Shown here piece by piece: positions 1-5,767 of a stretch of DNA of 10,184 nt. Both the position numbers and the translations under genes were made by a program. Under the pieces are notes generated by a model. The model was not told where the DNA came from. It made no database searches and saw nothing but the letters and a program-made list of their open reading frames with translations. The DNA comes from DASTRU01 sp035761045 (GTDB lineage: Bacteria > Pseudomonadota > Gammaproteobacteria > Burkholderiales > Burkholderiaceae_E). Numbering within the stretch: position 1 is the first letter of the stretch; every line of letters begins with the position of its first letter. The DNA is taken from contig DASTRU010000192.1 in the NCBI GenBank assembly GCA_035761045.1, positions 1 through 10,184 of the forward strand. Direction: 5' to 3'.

Positions 1-108
1 CATGTCGCCCATCATGATCACGCCTTCGCTTAGAAGTGGCTGCGGATCCTCAAGCCCTACGTGCTTGCAAAAATCGAGAATCAGCGCGCGCCATTGATGG
101 TCATTCAT
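1..108 (-). CDS. Partial small protein, possible CesT/Tir-family type III secretion chaperone (N-terminus only)
   Basis: Only the first 36 codons are visible; the gene runs off the left edge. The ATG at 108-106 is preceded by a clear ribosome binding site, AGGGAG, six bases upstream, which supports the start. The peptide begins MNDHQWRALILDFCKHVGL, then has a DPQPLL segment and a short hydrophobic stretch ending GVIMMGDM. An amphipathic first helix with LxLxFC, then 'GLxDP', then a beta-strand-like stretch resembles the N-terminus of CesT/Tir-type secretion chaperones. This is pattern recall from 36 residues, not a domain match. It lies on the same strand as the arg genes but 138 bases beyond the chorismate mutase-like gene, so it may have its own promoter. 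It could equally be an unrelated small cytoplasmic protein. The reality of the gene is fairly secure; the family is not. Confidence 0.5.
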   Translation of the reverse strand, partial: MNDHQWRALILDFCKHVGLEDPQPLLSEGVIMMGDM

Positions 109-246
109 ACGTCACTCCCTGCGGGTGGCTTACTGATGCCTAGTCGACATCGACGTAGTGTGAGTACGAGTGGCAACCCGAGGGTTCCTGACGCGAGTGA
201 GCCGCGCGCTGGAATTGAATAAAAGTGAGGGAACCGCTCTCGCGAC
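109..246. other. Intergenic gap between two minus-strand genes
   Basis: These 138 bases hold no ORF of note. There is a small inverted repeat, AACCC-GA-GGGTT, near 177-188, with no U-run after it on either strand, so I do not call it a terminator. On the minus strand a TTGCCA hexamer (175-170) could act as a -35 for the partial gene at 1-108, but I see no good -10 at the proper spacing. Confidence 0.4.
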
Positions 247-915
247 CTAACGCGCGGCCCGGTCGAGCAAAGGCTTGATCGCGCGACGCCGAGTGGGTTC
301 GGCCAGCGCCGAGACCGACGGCATGGCTTCCGCGGCGCGGGCTTCGATCATGGCGTACGCACCGGGTGTTCTAAGCGCGGGTCCCGCGTTCGCAAGGGCT
401 TGCACGATGCGCGGCACCAAGCCGTCCATGATGGATTGCACTTGAGCGGGCGTGCGTGTCAATGTCAGCAACGGCGGCCGCCTTTGCTCGCGCCATTGCT
501 TGTGCAACTCGCTTTGCGCGAAGTTGCTTGCTTGCGTGAGCGCGGTGAATACGTCGCGCACGAATACCGGATCGATTTGATAACGCACCGCCAGTTTCAT
601 CGCCGCGGCGGTGCGCGCGTCGTCGTCGTCGCGGTTGCCGATCGGCGCCTTGTCGTTCCAACGGATGCGGGCGATATCGGGTGCGAGTCGGAGTAAGTCG
701 CGTTCGAGCAGAAGCAAGGCATCGATGCGAGCTACTTGGTCAAGTGGAAAAGGGCGCTGCTGTTGTTGCGTCGGCGCTCCTTCGGTCTCCGCTTGTCGAA
801 TGACCACTGGATCGGTGGAGATTGGCGCGGGTGGGTATTTGGATGGGCTCACCAAGGCCGAGCAACCCGTCACCAACCACGCACCGATCAGTGCGCTTAA
901 GCCAACACGCCTCAT
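247..915 (-). CDS. Lipoprotein with a degenerate secreted-type chorismate mutase (AroQ-gamma-like) domain
   Basis: 222 aa. The start at 915 is chosen because it overlaps the argF stop as ATGA, has a good ribosome binding site (AAGAGGTGG, 927-919), and opens directly into a signal peptide. A longer upstream reading would run antisense to nothing useful and deep into argF in another frame. Residues 1-18 form a lipoprotein signal ending LVTGC (Cys18), so the protein should be lipidated and anchored on the periplasmic side. Residues 19-55 are a Pro/Gln-rich linker. Residues about 58-141 follow the secreted chorismate mutase pattern: a first helix with Arg72, 'DIARIRWNDKAPI' (80-92), 'IDPVFVRDVF' (114-123), and 'ASNFAQ...W' (129-141). 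The usual Lys before Trp is Arg85, the usual 'IED..R' is 'IGNRDDDDAR', and the usual catalytic Glu position in the last helix appears to be Gln134. Activity (chorismate to prephenate) is therefore uncertain. The fold assignment is moderately secure; the role is unknown. Confidence 0.72.
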   Translation of the reverse strand: MRRVGLSALIGAWLVTGCSALVSPSKYPPAPISTDPVVIRQAETEGAPTQQQQRPFPLDQVARIDALLLLERDLLRLAPDIARIRWNDKAPIGNRDDDDARTAAAMKLAVRYQIDPVFVRDVFTALTQASNFAQSELHKQWREQRRPPLLTLTRTPAQVQSIMDGLVPRIVQALANAGPALRTPGAYAMIEARAAEAMPSVSALAEPTRRRAIKPLLDRAAR

Positions 916-1841
916 GAGCCACCTCTTAAATGACCGAGTAGCAAGTACTCCATCAACGCTTTTTGAACATGCAAGCGGTTCTCGGCTTCGTCCCACACCA
1001 CCGAATGCGGACCGTCGATGACTTCGGCCGCGACCTCTTCGCCACGATGCGCGGGCAGGCAATGCATGAAGAGCGCATCGGGCCGCGCGACGCTCATCAT
1101 GTCCGCGTCCACGCACCAATCGGTGAAGGCCTTGGCACGCGCTTCGTTCTCGGCTTCAAAGCCCATCGATGTCCATACATCGGTCGTCACTAAGTCGGCG
1201 CCGCGACACGCGTCCATCGGGTCGGCGAATTGCTCGAAATGCGCGGTGCCCATTAGTCCGGCGCGTTCAGGTTCCACCTCGTAGCCGGGCGGCGTCGACA
1301 CGTTGACTTTGAAATCAAGCACTTCGGCGGCTTGCAGCCAGGTGTTGCATACGTTGTTGCTGTCGCCGATCCACGCCACCGTTTTGCCTTGGATCGCACC
1401 GCGATGCTCGATGAACGTCAGGATGTCGGCCTGAATTTGGCATGGGTGATATTCGTTCGTCAGGCCATTGATGACCGGCACGCGCGAATACTTCGCGAAG
1501 CGTTCAATGATGTCTTGCTCAAACGTTCGGATCATGACGAGGTCGCACATGCGACTAATGACTTGCGCCGCATCTTCCACTGGTTCGCCGCGCCCTAATT
1601 GCGAATCGCGCGTATTGAGGTAAATCGCGGCACCACCAAGCTGATGCATGCCGGCCTCGAACGATAACCGCGTACGCGTGCTCGCTTTTTCAAAAATCAT
1701 CACGAGCGTACGGTCGGCGAGTGGGTAATACGTCTCGAAGCGCTTGAATTTGGCCTTAATGATTTTGGCGCGCTCGAAAATGTATTCGTGCTCGGCGCGC
1801 GAACAATCGCGAAATTGCAGAAAGTGGCGAATCGTCGTCAT
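912..1841 (-). CDS. argF: Ornithine carbamoyltransferase
   Basis: 309 aa, the usual length for the family. It makes citrulline from ornithine and carbamoyl phosphate in the cytoplasm, in arginine biosynthesis. Visible signatures in order: the carbamoyl phosphate loop STRTR (54-58), 'HPCQ' (132-135), the ornithine-binding 'DSNN' (160-163), 'SMG' (225-227), and the catalytic 'HCLP' (260-263). All are intact, which separates it from aspartate carbamoyltransferase. It starts 16 bases after argD and its stop codon overlaps the next start as ATGA, so the three genes read as one operon. No convincing ribosome binding site lies in the short argD-argF gap, suggesting argF translation depends partly on ribosomes leaving argD. 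The anabolic role is inferred from the argD linkage; no arcA or arcC is visible. Confidence 0.96.
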   Translation of the reverse strand: MTTIRHFLQFRDCSRAEHEYIFERAKIIKAKFKRFETYYPLADRTLVMIFEKASTRTRLSFEAGMHQLGGAAIYLNTRDSQLGRGEPVEDAAQVISRMCDLVMIRTFEQDIIERFAKYSRVPVINGLTNEYHPCQIQADILTFIEHRGAIQGKTVAWIGDSNNVCNTWLQAAEVLDFKVNVSTPPGYEVEPERAGLMGTAHFEQFADPMDACRGADLVTTDVWTSMGFEAENEARAKAFTDWCVDADMMSVARPDALFMHCLPAHRGEEVAAEVIDGPHSVVWDEAENRLHVQKALMEYLLLGHLRGGS

Positions 1842-1857
1842 GGCGGTGTCGCGGGTC

Positions 1858-3057
1858 TTATTCGCGCAAGAAGTCGCGCACGATTGGCGCGAGTCCGGCG
1901 ATGAGTTGATCGGCCTCGGCCACGTTCATGATGAGCGGCGGCAAAAGTCGAATCACGTTGTCGCGCGTGACGTTGACGAGCACGCCTGCTTCAAGCGCGC
2001 GACGCACGATATCGCCGCATGGCTTGACGAGCTCGATGCCAATCATCAACCCCTCGCCGCGAATATCGGCGACACCGTTCAAGCCTTCAAATGCCTTTGC
2101 GAAACCCGAACGCAAATGCGCGCCGATGCGCGTTGCGTTTTCGAGCAAATGCTCGTCGGCCATGATGTTGAGTGTTTCAAGGCCGGCGCGCATGGCCAAT
2201 GGATTACCGCCGAACGTGGTGCCATGGTTGCCAGGACCAAAGATGCCCGCGGCTAAACCGCGCGCGGCCAAGGCGCCAATCGGTATACCCGAACCCAATC
2301 CCTTGGCGAGCACGATGGCGTCGGGAACGATGCCAGCATGTTGGTAACCAAACCATTTACCGGTGCGACCGATGCCGCATTGCACTTCGTCAAGAATGAG
2401 CAACCAACCGTGTTGGTCGCACGCCGCGCGTAACGCGCGCAGGTAATCGTGATTGGCGACATTAATGCCGCCTTCGCCTTGCAGCACTTCGATAAGAACC
2501 GAGTTGATCTCGGGGTGCGCTTGCGCGGCGGCATGAATGGCGTCGATGTCGTTGTACGGAACGCGCACGAAGCACTCGTCTTGCAACGGTTCGAATCCCT
2601 TGCGCGCCTTATCGCTACCCGTCGCCGCGAGCGTCGTGATCGTGCGTCCGTGCCAAGCGCGTTCCATCACCAGCGTTTTGATAAACGGACGACCGTGTTG
2701 GTAGCCATGTAGGCGCGCCAGTTTGATCGCCGCTTCATTCGCTTCAGCGCCCGAATTGCAGAAGAACACCTCCTGCATGTCCGACAACTCGCAAATACGG
2801 TCCGCTAATTGCTCTTGTCCACGAACACCGTAGATGTTGGAGGTATGAATTAGCGTGTTGATTTGTTCGGTCAACGCGGCGACGAATTTTGGATGCGCAT
2901 GCCCGAGTCCGTTCACCGCGATGCCTGCCAAGCCGTCCAAATATCGGCGTCCTTGCTCGTCCCACAACCAAACGCCGCGCCCGCGCGCGAACGTCACTGG
3001 CTGGCGGGCGTAAGTGTTCATGACGTGCGAAGTGGTGATGGAGTCAGGCGCGTTCAT
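1858..3057 (-). CDS. argD: Acetylornithine aminotransferase (class III, PLP-dependent)
   Basis: 399 aa. It transfers an amino group from glutamate to N-acetylglutamate semialdehyde, giving N-acetylornithine. Enzymes of this family often also act on N-succinyl-diaminopimelate in lysine synthesis. Visible features: 'NSGAEANE' (101-108) for cofactor phosphate binding, 'LDEVQ' (222-226) with the PLP-ring aspartate Asp223, the Schiff-base lysine Lys252 in 'LAKGLG', and 'HGTTFGGNPLA' (278-288). All catalytic residues are present and the length is normal. The start ATG at 3057 begins MNAPDSITTSHVMNTYARQP; the region just upstream has only a weak ribosome binding site. It is the first gene of a minus-strand set with argF and the chorismate mutase-like lipoprotein, and diverges from the DUF3579 gene. 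Related omega-aminotransferases (astC, gabT) are less likely given the argF neighbour. Confidence 0.95.
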   Translation of the reverse strand: MNAPDSITTSHVMNTYARQPVTFARGRGVWLWDEQGRRYLDGLAGIAVNGLGHAHPKFVAALTEQINTLIHTSNIYGVRGQEQLADRICELSDMQEVFFCNSGAEANEAAIKLARLHGYQHGRPFIKTLVMERAWHGRTITTLAATGSDKARKGFEPLQDECFVRVPYNDIDAIHAAAQAHPEINSVLIEVLQGEGGINVANHDYLRALRAACDQHGWLLILDEVQCGIGRTGKWFGYQHAGIVPDAIVLAKGLGSGIPIGALAARGLAAGIFGPGNHGTTFGGNPLAMRAGLETLNIMADEHLLENATRIGAHLRSGFAKAFEGLNGVADIRGEGLMIGIELVKPCGDIVRRALEAGVLVNVTRDNVIRLLPPLIMNVAEADQLIAGLAPIVRDFLRE

Positions 3058-3289
3058 GCAAATTCCGTTGAGAACAAATCAATTCGAGAAGGCAAAACCT
3101 AGGGCCACGGATGATAAGCGAAGGTCGCGACGCTTCCGGCCAAGTTCATTGACTGAAAACGGTGGGCAATGCGCGCGCCTGGCATGACGCATTGTTCACG
3201 CTAACGGTCTGCGGTGAACGAGCGCCAAGTCTTATATAAGATATGATTTCTTGCCGTCTATTTCTTCCACCGCATCGCCAGCAACGTGC
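3058..3289. promoter_or_regulatory. Divergent control region between argD and the DUF3579 gene
   Basis: The 232 bases between two divergent starts must carry both promoters. A palindromic TATA-like block, CTTATATAAG (3231-3240), could serve as a -10 in either direction. Read on the minus strand it has TAGACG as a possible -35 with 18 bases to TATAAG. A second minus-strand -10-like TATCAT lies at 3116-3111, closer to argD, without a good -35. Two inverted repeats are visible: GTTCAC (3194-3199) with GTGAAC (3214-3219), 14 bases apart, and TTCA-N5-TGAA at 3145-3157. Either might bind a regulator. I could not fit a clear ArgR box. The assignments of individual elements are tentative. Confidence 0.4.
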
Positions 3290-3293
3290 ATGA
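3243..3293 (+). CDS. Possible 16-codon leader peptide upstream of the DUF3579 gene
   Basis: An ATG at 3243 opens a 16-residue reading frame, MISCRLFLPPHRQQRA, whose TGA (3291-3293) overlaps the ATG of the DUF3579 gene at 3290 as ATGA. This arrangement allows translational coupling. No ribosome binding site precedes it. It begins five bases after the TATATA-like element at 3233-3238, so if that is the -10 the message could start at or near the ATG (leaderless). A frame this short can arise by chance, and coding bias cannot be judged from 16 codons. Offered as a hypothesis only. Confidence 0.25.
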   Translation: MISCRLFLPPHRQQRA

Positions 3294-3646
3294 CTGATTC
3301 GATTCCCGTGACTCCGTCTTCAGCTCATCGCTCGCGCGAGCTGTTCATTCAAGGAGTTACGCGCGCCGGCCGTACGTTTCGTCCTAGCGATTGGGCTGAG
3401 CGTTTGTGTGGCGTGATGGCGCAATTTCAGCCCGAAGGAGGTGATCCTTCGCGCGCTCATATCGGTTACTCGCCTTATGTGCGGCCGACGATCGTTCACG
3501 GCATCAAGTGCGTGATCGTCGATGAACGGCTACGAGAACTAGAGCCGCTCGCTTGGAACTTTGTATTGGATTTTGCCCGGGACAACGATCTTCAAACGGG
3601 CGAGGCGTGCGAAGTGCCGCTTGATCGCGCACCGCCAAAGTCATAG
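3290..3646 (+). CDS. DUF3579 family protein
   Basis: 118 aa, cytoplasmic, with no signal or membrane segment. The family has no established function that I know of. Recognisable conserved blocks are 'FIQGVT' (19-24), 'FRPSDWAERLCG' (30-41), 'YSPYVRP' (60-66), 'GIKCVIVD' (71-78) and 'EPLAWNFV' (85-92), followed by 'FARDNDL'. The length fits the family. I chose the ATG at 3290 over an in-frame TTG at 3251 because the conserved region begins about 20 residues after the ATG and the extra 13 residues look like Ser/Thr/Pro-rich non-coding sequence. The ribosome binding site is poor; an upstream short ORF overlaps the start. It diverges from argD and converges with rpsT, the two gene ends sharing the terminator near 3684-3716. 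A role in arginine metabolism is suggested only by proximity. Confidence 0.85.
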   Translation: MTDSIPVTPSSAHRSRELFIQGVTRAGRTFRPSDWAERLCGVMAQFQPEGGDPSRAHIGYSPYVRPTIVHGIKCVIVDERLRELEPLAWNFVLDFARDNDLQTGEACEVPLDRAPPKS

Positions 3647-3678
3647 CGCGCCGTCGTGGGACCTCGAGACGGCACGTC

Positions 3679-3716
3679 AAAAACAAGGCCGCCTGCGGTG
3701 ATCGCAGGCGGCCTTG
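3679..3716 (-). terminator. Rho-independent terminator of rpsT, between convergent genes
   Basis: A 14-bp perfect stem (3684-3697 pairing with 3703-3716, core AAGGCCGCCTGCG) has a 5-base loop. On the minus strand it is followed directly by five U residues (3683-3679), the classic form. On the plus strand the sequence after the stem is not T-rich, so it is mainly the rpsT terminator, though the stem may also slow transcription coming from the DUF3579 gene. Confidence 0.9.
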
Positions 3717-3739
3717 GCGAATCTTTAAAAGGTTGATTC

Positions 3740-4012
3740 TTAGGCGGTAAGCGCCAGCGCTTTCAACGCGGCGGCCAGGCGGCTCTTGTGGCGAGCGGCT
3801 TTGTTCTTGTGAACGATGCGCTTGTCCGCGATTTTGTCGATCACGCTGACGGCTGCGCGAAAGCTCGTCGTGGCTGCGGCTTTGTCCCCGGAAGCGATTG
3901 CCTTGCGCACGCCTTTAACGGCGGTGCGGTAACGCGAACGCAACGCGGAATTCGCCGCATTGATTTGGACGGATTGACGAGCGCGCTTACGCGCTTGACG
4001 TGTATTGGCCAT
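3740..4012 (-). CDS. rpsT: 30S ribosomal protein S20
   Basis: 90 aa, very basic, of normal S20 length. It is a primary 16S rRNA binding protein of the small ribosomal subunit. The sequence follows the family closely: 'MANTRQARKRARQ' at the start, 'RSRYRT' (25-30), 'IDK' (58-60), and 'HKNKAARHKSRLA' (67-79). The start at 4012 is fixed by the conserved MANT and by a ribosome binding site AAGGCGG eight bases upstream. The longer frame to 4072 adds a non-conserved stretch. It is transcribed alone: a promoter lies at 4119-4091 and a strong terminator follows 23 bases after the stop codon. It diverges from murJ, an arrangement I recall from other betaproteobacteria. Self-repression of S20 translation is known in enteric bacteria; nothing here shows it directly. 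Confidence 0.97.
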   Translation of the reverse strand: MANTRQARKRARQSVQINAANSALRSRYRTAVKGVRKAIASGDKAAATTSFRAAVSVIDKIADKRIVHKNKAARHKSRLAAALKALALTA

Positions 4013-4090
4013 GGAAAAACCGCCTTGAATGTGCGTGACGTTGGTCTTAAGTGCGCTAAACCTTGAGCACAAGACGCGGAAAAACCCGCG

Positions 4091-4119
4091 ATTCTAAGCG
4101 TTTGGGATGGGGCGTGCAA
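4091..4119 (-). promoter_or_regulatory. Probable sigma-70 promoter of rpsT
   Basis: On the minus strand TTGCAC (4119-4114) and TAGAAT (4096-4091) are separated by exactly 17 bases. The -10 matches the consensus at five of six bases and the -35 at its TTG. It would start transcription near 4084, giving a leader of about 72 bases before the rpsT ATG at 4012. An inverted repeat CGCGG/CCGCG (4075-4090) overlaps the predicted start site. Confidence 0.55.
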
Positions 4120-4144
4120 CACGGGCGCGGCGCGTAAGTGCGTG

Positions 4145-4168
4145 TCGGCTACACTCGATCGAGTTTTT
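4145..4168 (+). promoter_or_regulatory. Possible murJ promoter -10 and adjacent palindrome
   Basis: A -10-like TACACT (4150-4155) lies about 65 bases before the murJ start, but no good -35 is seen at the normal distance. It overlaps a perfect 12-base palindrome, ACTCGATCGAGT (4153-4164), followed by TTTT. The palindrome might be an operator or simply chance; with no loop it is unlikely to be a terminator. Confidence 0.25.
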
Positions 4169-4219
4169 CATCCGCGCGGGAGTTGCCTGTTTGCAGTTAC
4201 CGCCATGCCTCTTATCGCC

Positions 4220-5767
4220 ATGAATTTGTTTAAAGCGCTTGTAACCGTTAGCGGCATGACGTTGCTGTCGCGCGTGACCGGCTTTGTTCGGGATCTTTTA
4301 ACGGCGCGTTGGTTTGGCGCCTCCGTCGGCACCGATGCATTTTTCCTGGCGTTCTCGCTGCCAAACTTATTACGTCGACTATTTGCGGAAGGCGCCTTCT
4401 CGCAAGCGTTCGTGCCCATCCTCGGCGAGTACCGCAACAGGCGAGGACAAGAAGAAACGCGCCATTTGATTGACTGTGTCGCAACCGTATTGGCTTGGGT
4501 ACTCGTCGCCGTCACGCTCCTTGGCATCGTGGCCGCTCCGGCCATCATATGGATCGCCGCGCCCGGTTTCGCCGATGAACCTGGAAAGTTCGATCTCACG
4601 ACGCTCATGTTGCGGATCATGTTTCCCTATATCGGCTTCGTTTCGCTCGTGGCGTTGGCGGGTGGCGTGCTTAACACCTGGTCGAAATTTTCCGTTCCGG
4701 CCTTTACGCCCGTGCTGCTCAATTTAAGTTTGATCGGTGCGATGTGGGGGTTCTCGCGGTTCTTCGACCCGCCCATTTTGTCGTTGGCGGTTGGTGTCAT
4801 CGTCGGGGGCGTGCTGCAACTCGCGTTTCAGATTCCCGCGTTGGCACGCATTGGTCTCATGCCACGTTTGCGCTTGAACGTGGCGCAAGCTTGGCGAGAC
4901 GAAGGCGTGCGTCGAGTGATGAGGCAAATGGGACCGGCGGTGCTTGGCGTTTCCGTGGCACAGGTTTCGCTGGTCATCAATCGAGTGTTTCAGTCGTTTC
5001 TCGAAACAGGCTCGATTTCCTGGTTGTTCTACGCCGATCGTTTGATGGAATTCCCAACCGCTTTGCTAGGAGTGGCGCTTGGGACGGTCTTGCTGCCGTC
5101 GCTATCGAGGGCAAGCGCGCGCGCCGATACTGTGGAGTACGCCGCACTGCTTGATTGGGGATTGCGTCTAACGTGCGTGTTGGCACTTCCGGCGGCGATC
5201 GCGCTCGCGGCGCTGTCCTTGCCGTTGGTGACCACCTTGTTTCATTACGGACGATTCGACGCGCACGACGTAACGATGGTGCGTGCCGCGTTGGTGGCGT
5301 ATGCGATCGGTTTGCTTGGATTGATTCTCGTGAAAGTGTTGGCACCCGGCTATTACGCGCGACAAGACATACGCACGCCGGTGCGCATCGCGATTGGAGT
5401 GCTCGTACTGACGCAGCTCATGAATCTTGCCTTCATCAAACCGTTCGCGCATGCCGGCTTGGCGTTATCGATTTCGCTGGCCGCATGCATCAACGCGGGG
5501 CTGTTGTATGCGGGGATTCGCCGGCGCGGGTACTACGCACCGCGCGCGGGGTGGAGAGCGTTTCTTTTGCGAGTAGGCATCGCCGCGTTGCTCATGGGGC
5601 TCGGCTTGTGGTGGGCGGCTAATCGTGTTGATTGGCTTGCCTTGGGCGCGAACCCAATGCTGCGCGCGGCGTGGCTTGTCGCGCTCATTGCGGCTGGCGG
5701 TGCGTTGTATGTCGGCCTGCTGTTTGCCCTTGGACTGCGGCTAAAGGACGTTAGGCGATCAGCATGA
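4220..5767 (+). CDS. murJ: Lipid II flippase MurJ (MviN)
   Basis: 515 aa, close to the 511 aa of the E. coli protein. It moves lipid II, the peptidoglycan precursor, across the inner membrane. It is a MOP-superfamily protein with about 14 hydrophobic segments spread over the whole length. Starting at 4220 places Arg18, Arg24, Asp39 and Arg52 at the numbers of the functionally important E. coli residues, and Arg274 in 'YADRLMEFP' matches E. coli Arg270; this alignment decides the start over a GTG at 4142 and an ATG at 4205. Other family blocks: 'FAEGAFSQAFVPIL' (55-68), 'LGVALGT', 'GLIGLI'-like 'GLLGLILVKVLAPGYYARQD', and 'TQLMNLAFI'. No good ribosome binding site is seen. Its TGA overlaps the next ATG as ATGA, implying translational coupling to the SirB1-family gene. 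Confidence 0.96.
   Translation: MNLFKALVTVSGMTLLSRVTGFVRDLLTARWFGASVGTDAFFLAFSLPNLLRRLFAEGAFSQAFVPILGEYRNRRGQEETRHLIDCVATVLAWVLVAVTLLGIVAAPAIIWIAAPGFADEPGKFDLTTLMLRIMFPYIGFVSLVALAGGVLNTWSKFSVPAFTPVLLNLSLIGAMWGFSRFFDPPILSLAVGVIVGGVLQLAFQIPALARIGLMPRLRLNVAQAWRDEGVRRVMRQMGPAVLGVSVAQVSLVINRVFQSFLETGSISWLFYADRLMEFPTALLGVALGTVLLPSLSRASARADTVEYAALLDWGLRLTCVLALPAAIALAALSLPLVTTLFHYGRFDAHDVTMVRAALVAYAIGLLGLILVKVLAPGYYARQDIRTPVRIAIGVLVLTQLMNLAFIKPFAHAGLALSISLAACINAGLLYAGIRRRGYYAPRAGWRAFLLRVGIAALLMGLGLWWAANRVDWLALGANPMLRAAWLVALIAAGGALYVGLLFALGLRLKDVRRSA

Noticed and set aside
177..188. AACCC-GA-GGGTT inverted repeat as a terminator of the argD-argF-lipoprotein unit
   Set aside because: The stem is only five base pairs, the loop is too small and there is no U-run on the minus strand.
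916..1119. Extension of the chorismate mutase-like frame to a 290-residue protein
   Set aside because: The extra 68 residues lie inside argF in another frame and are Arg-rich. The ATG at 915 has a ribosome binding site, a signal peptide and the ATGA overlap.
1744..2256. 170-codon plus-strand ORF opposite argF and argD
   Set aside because: It is antisense to two genes with intact catalytic motifs, has no family features, and such frames are expected in GC-rich coding DNA.
3251..3289. TTG start giving a 131-residue DUF3579 protein
   Set aside because: The extra residues are not part of the conserved domain and there is no ribosome binding site; the ATG at 3290 fits the family better.
4744..5622. 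Two plus-strand ORFs of 136 and 155 codons inside murJ
   Set aside because: They are alternative frames of murJ, rich in Arg and Gly without recognisable motifs, and murJ is continuous and well conserved through the region.
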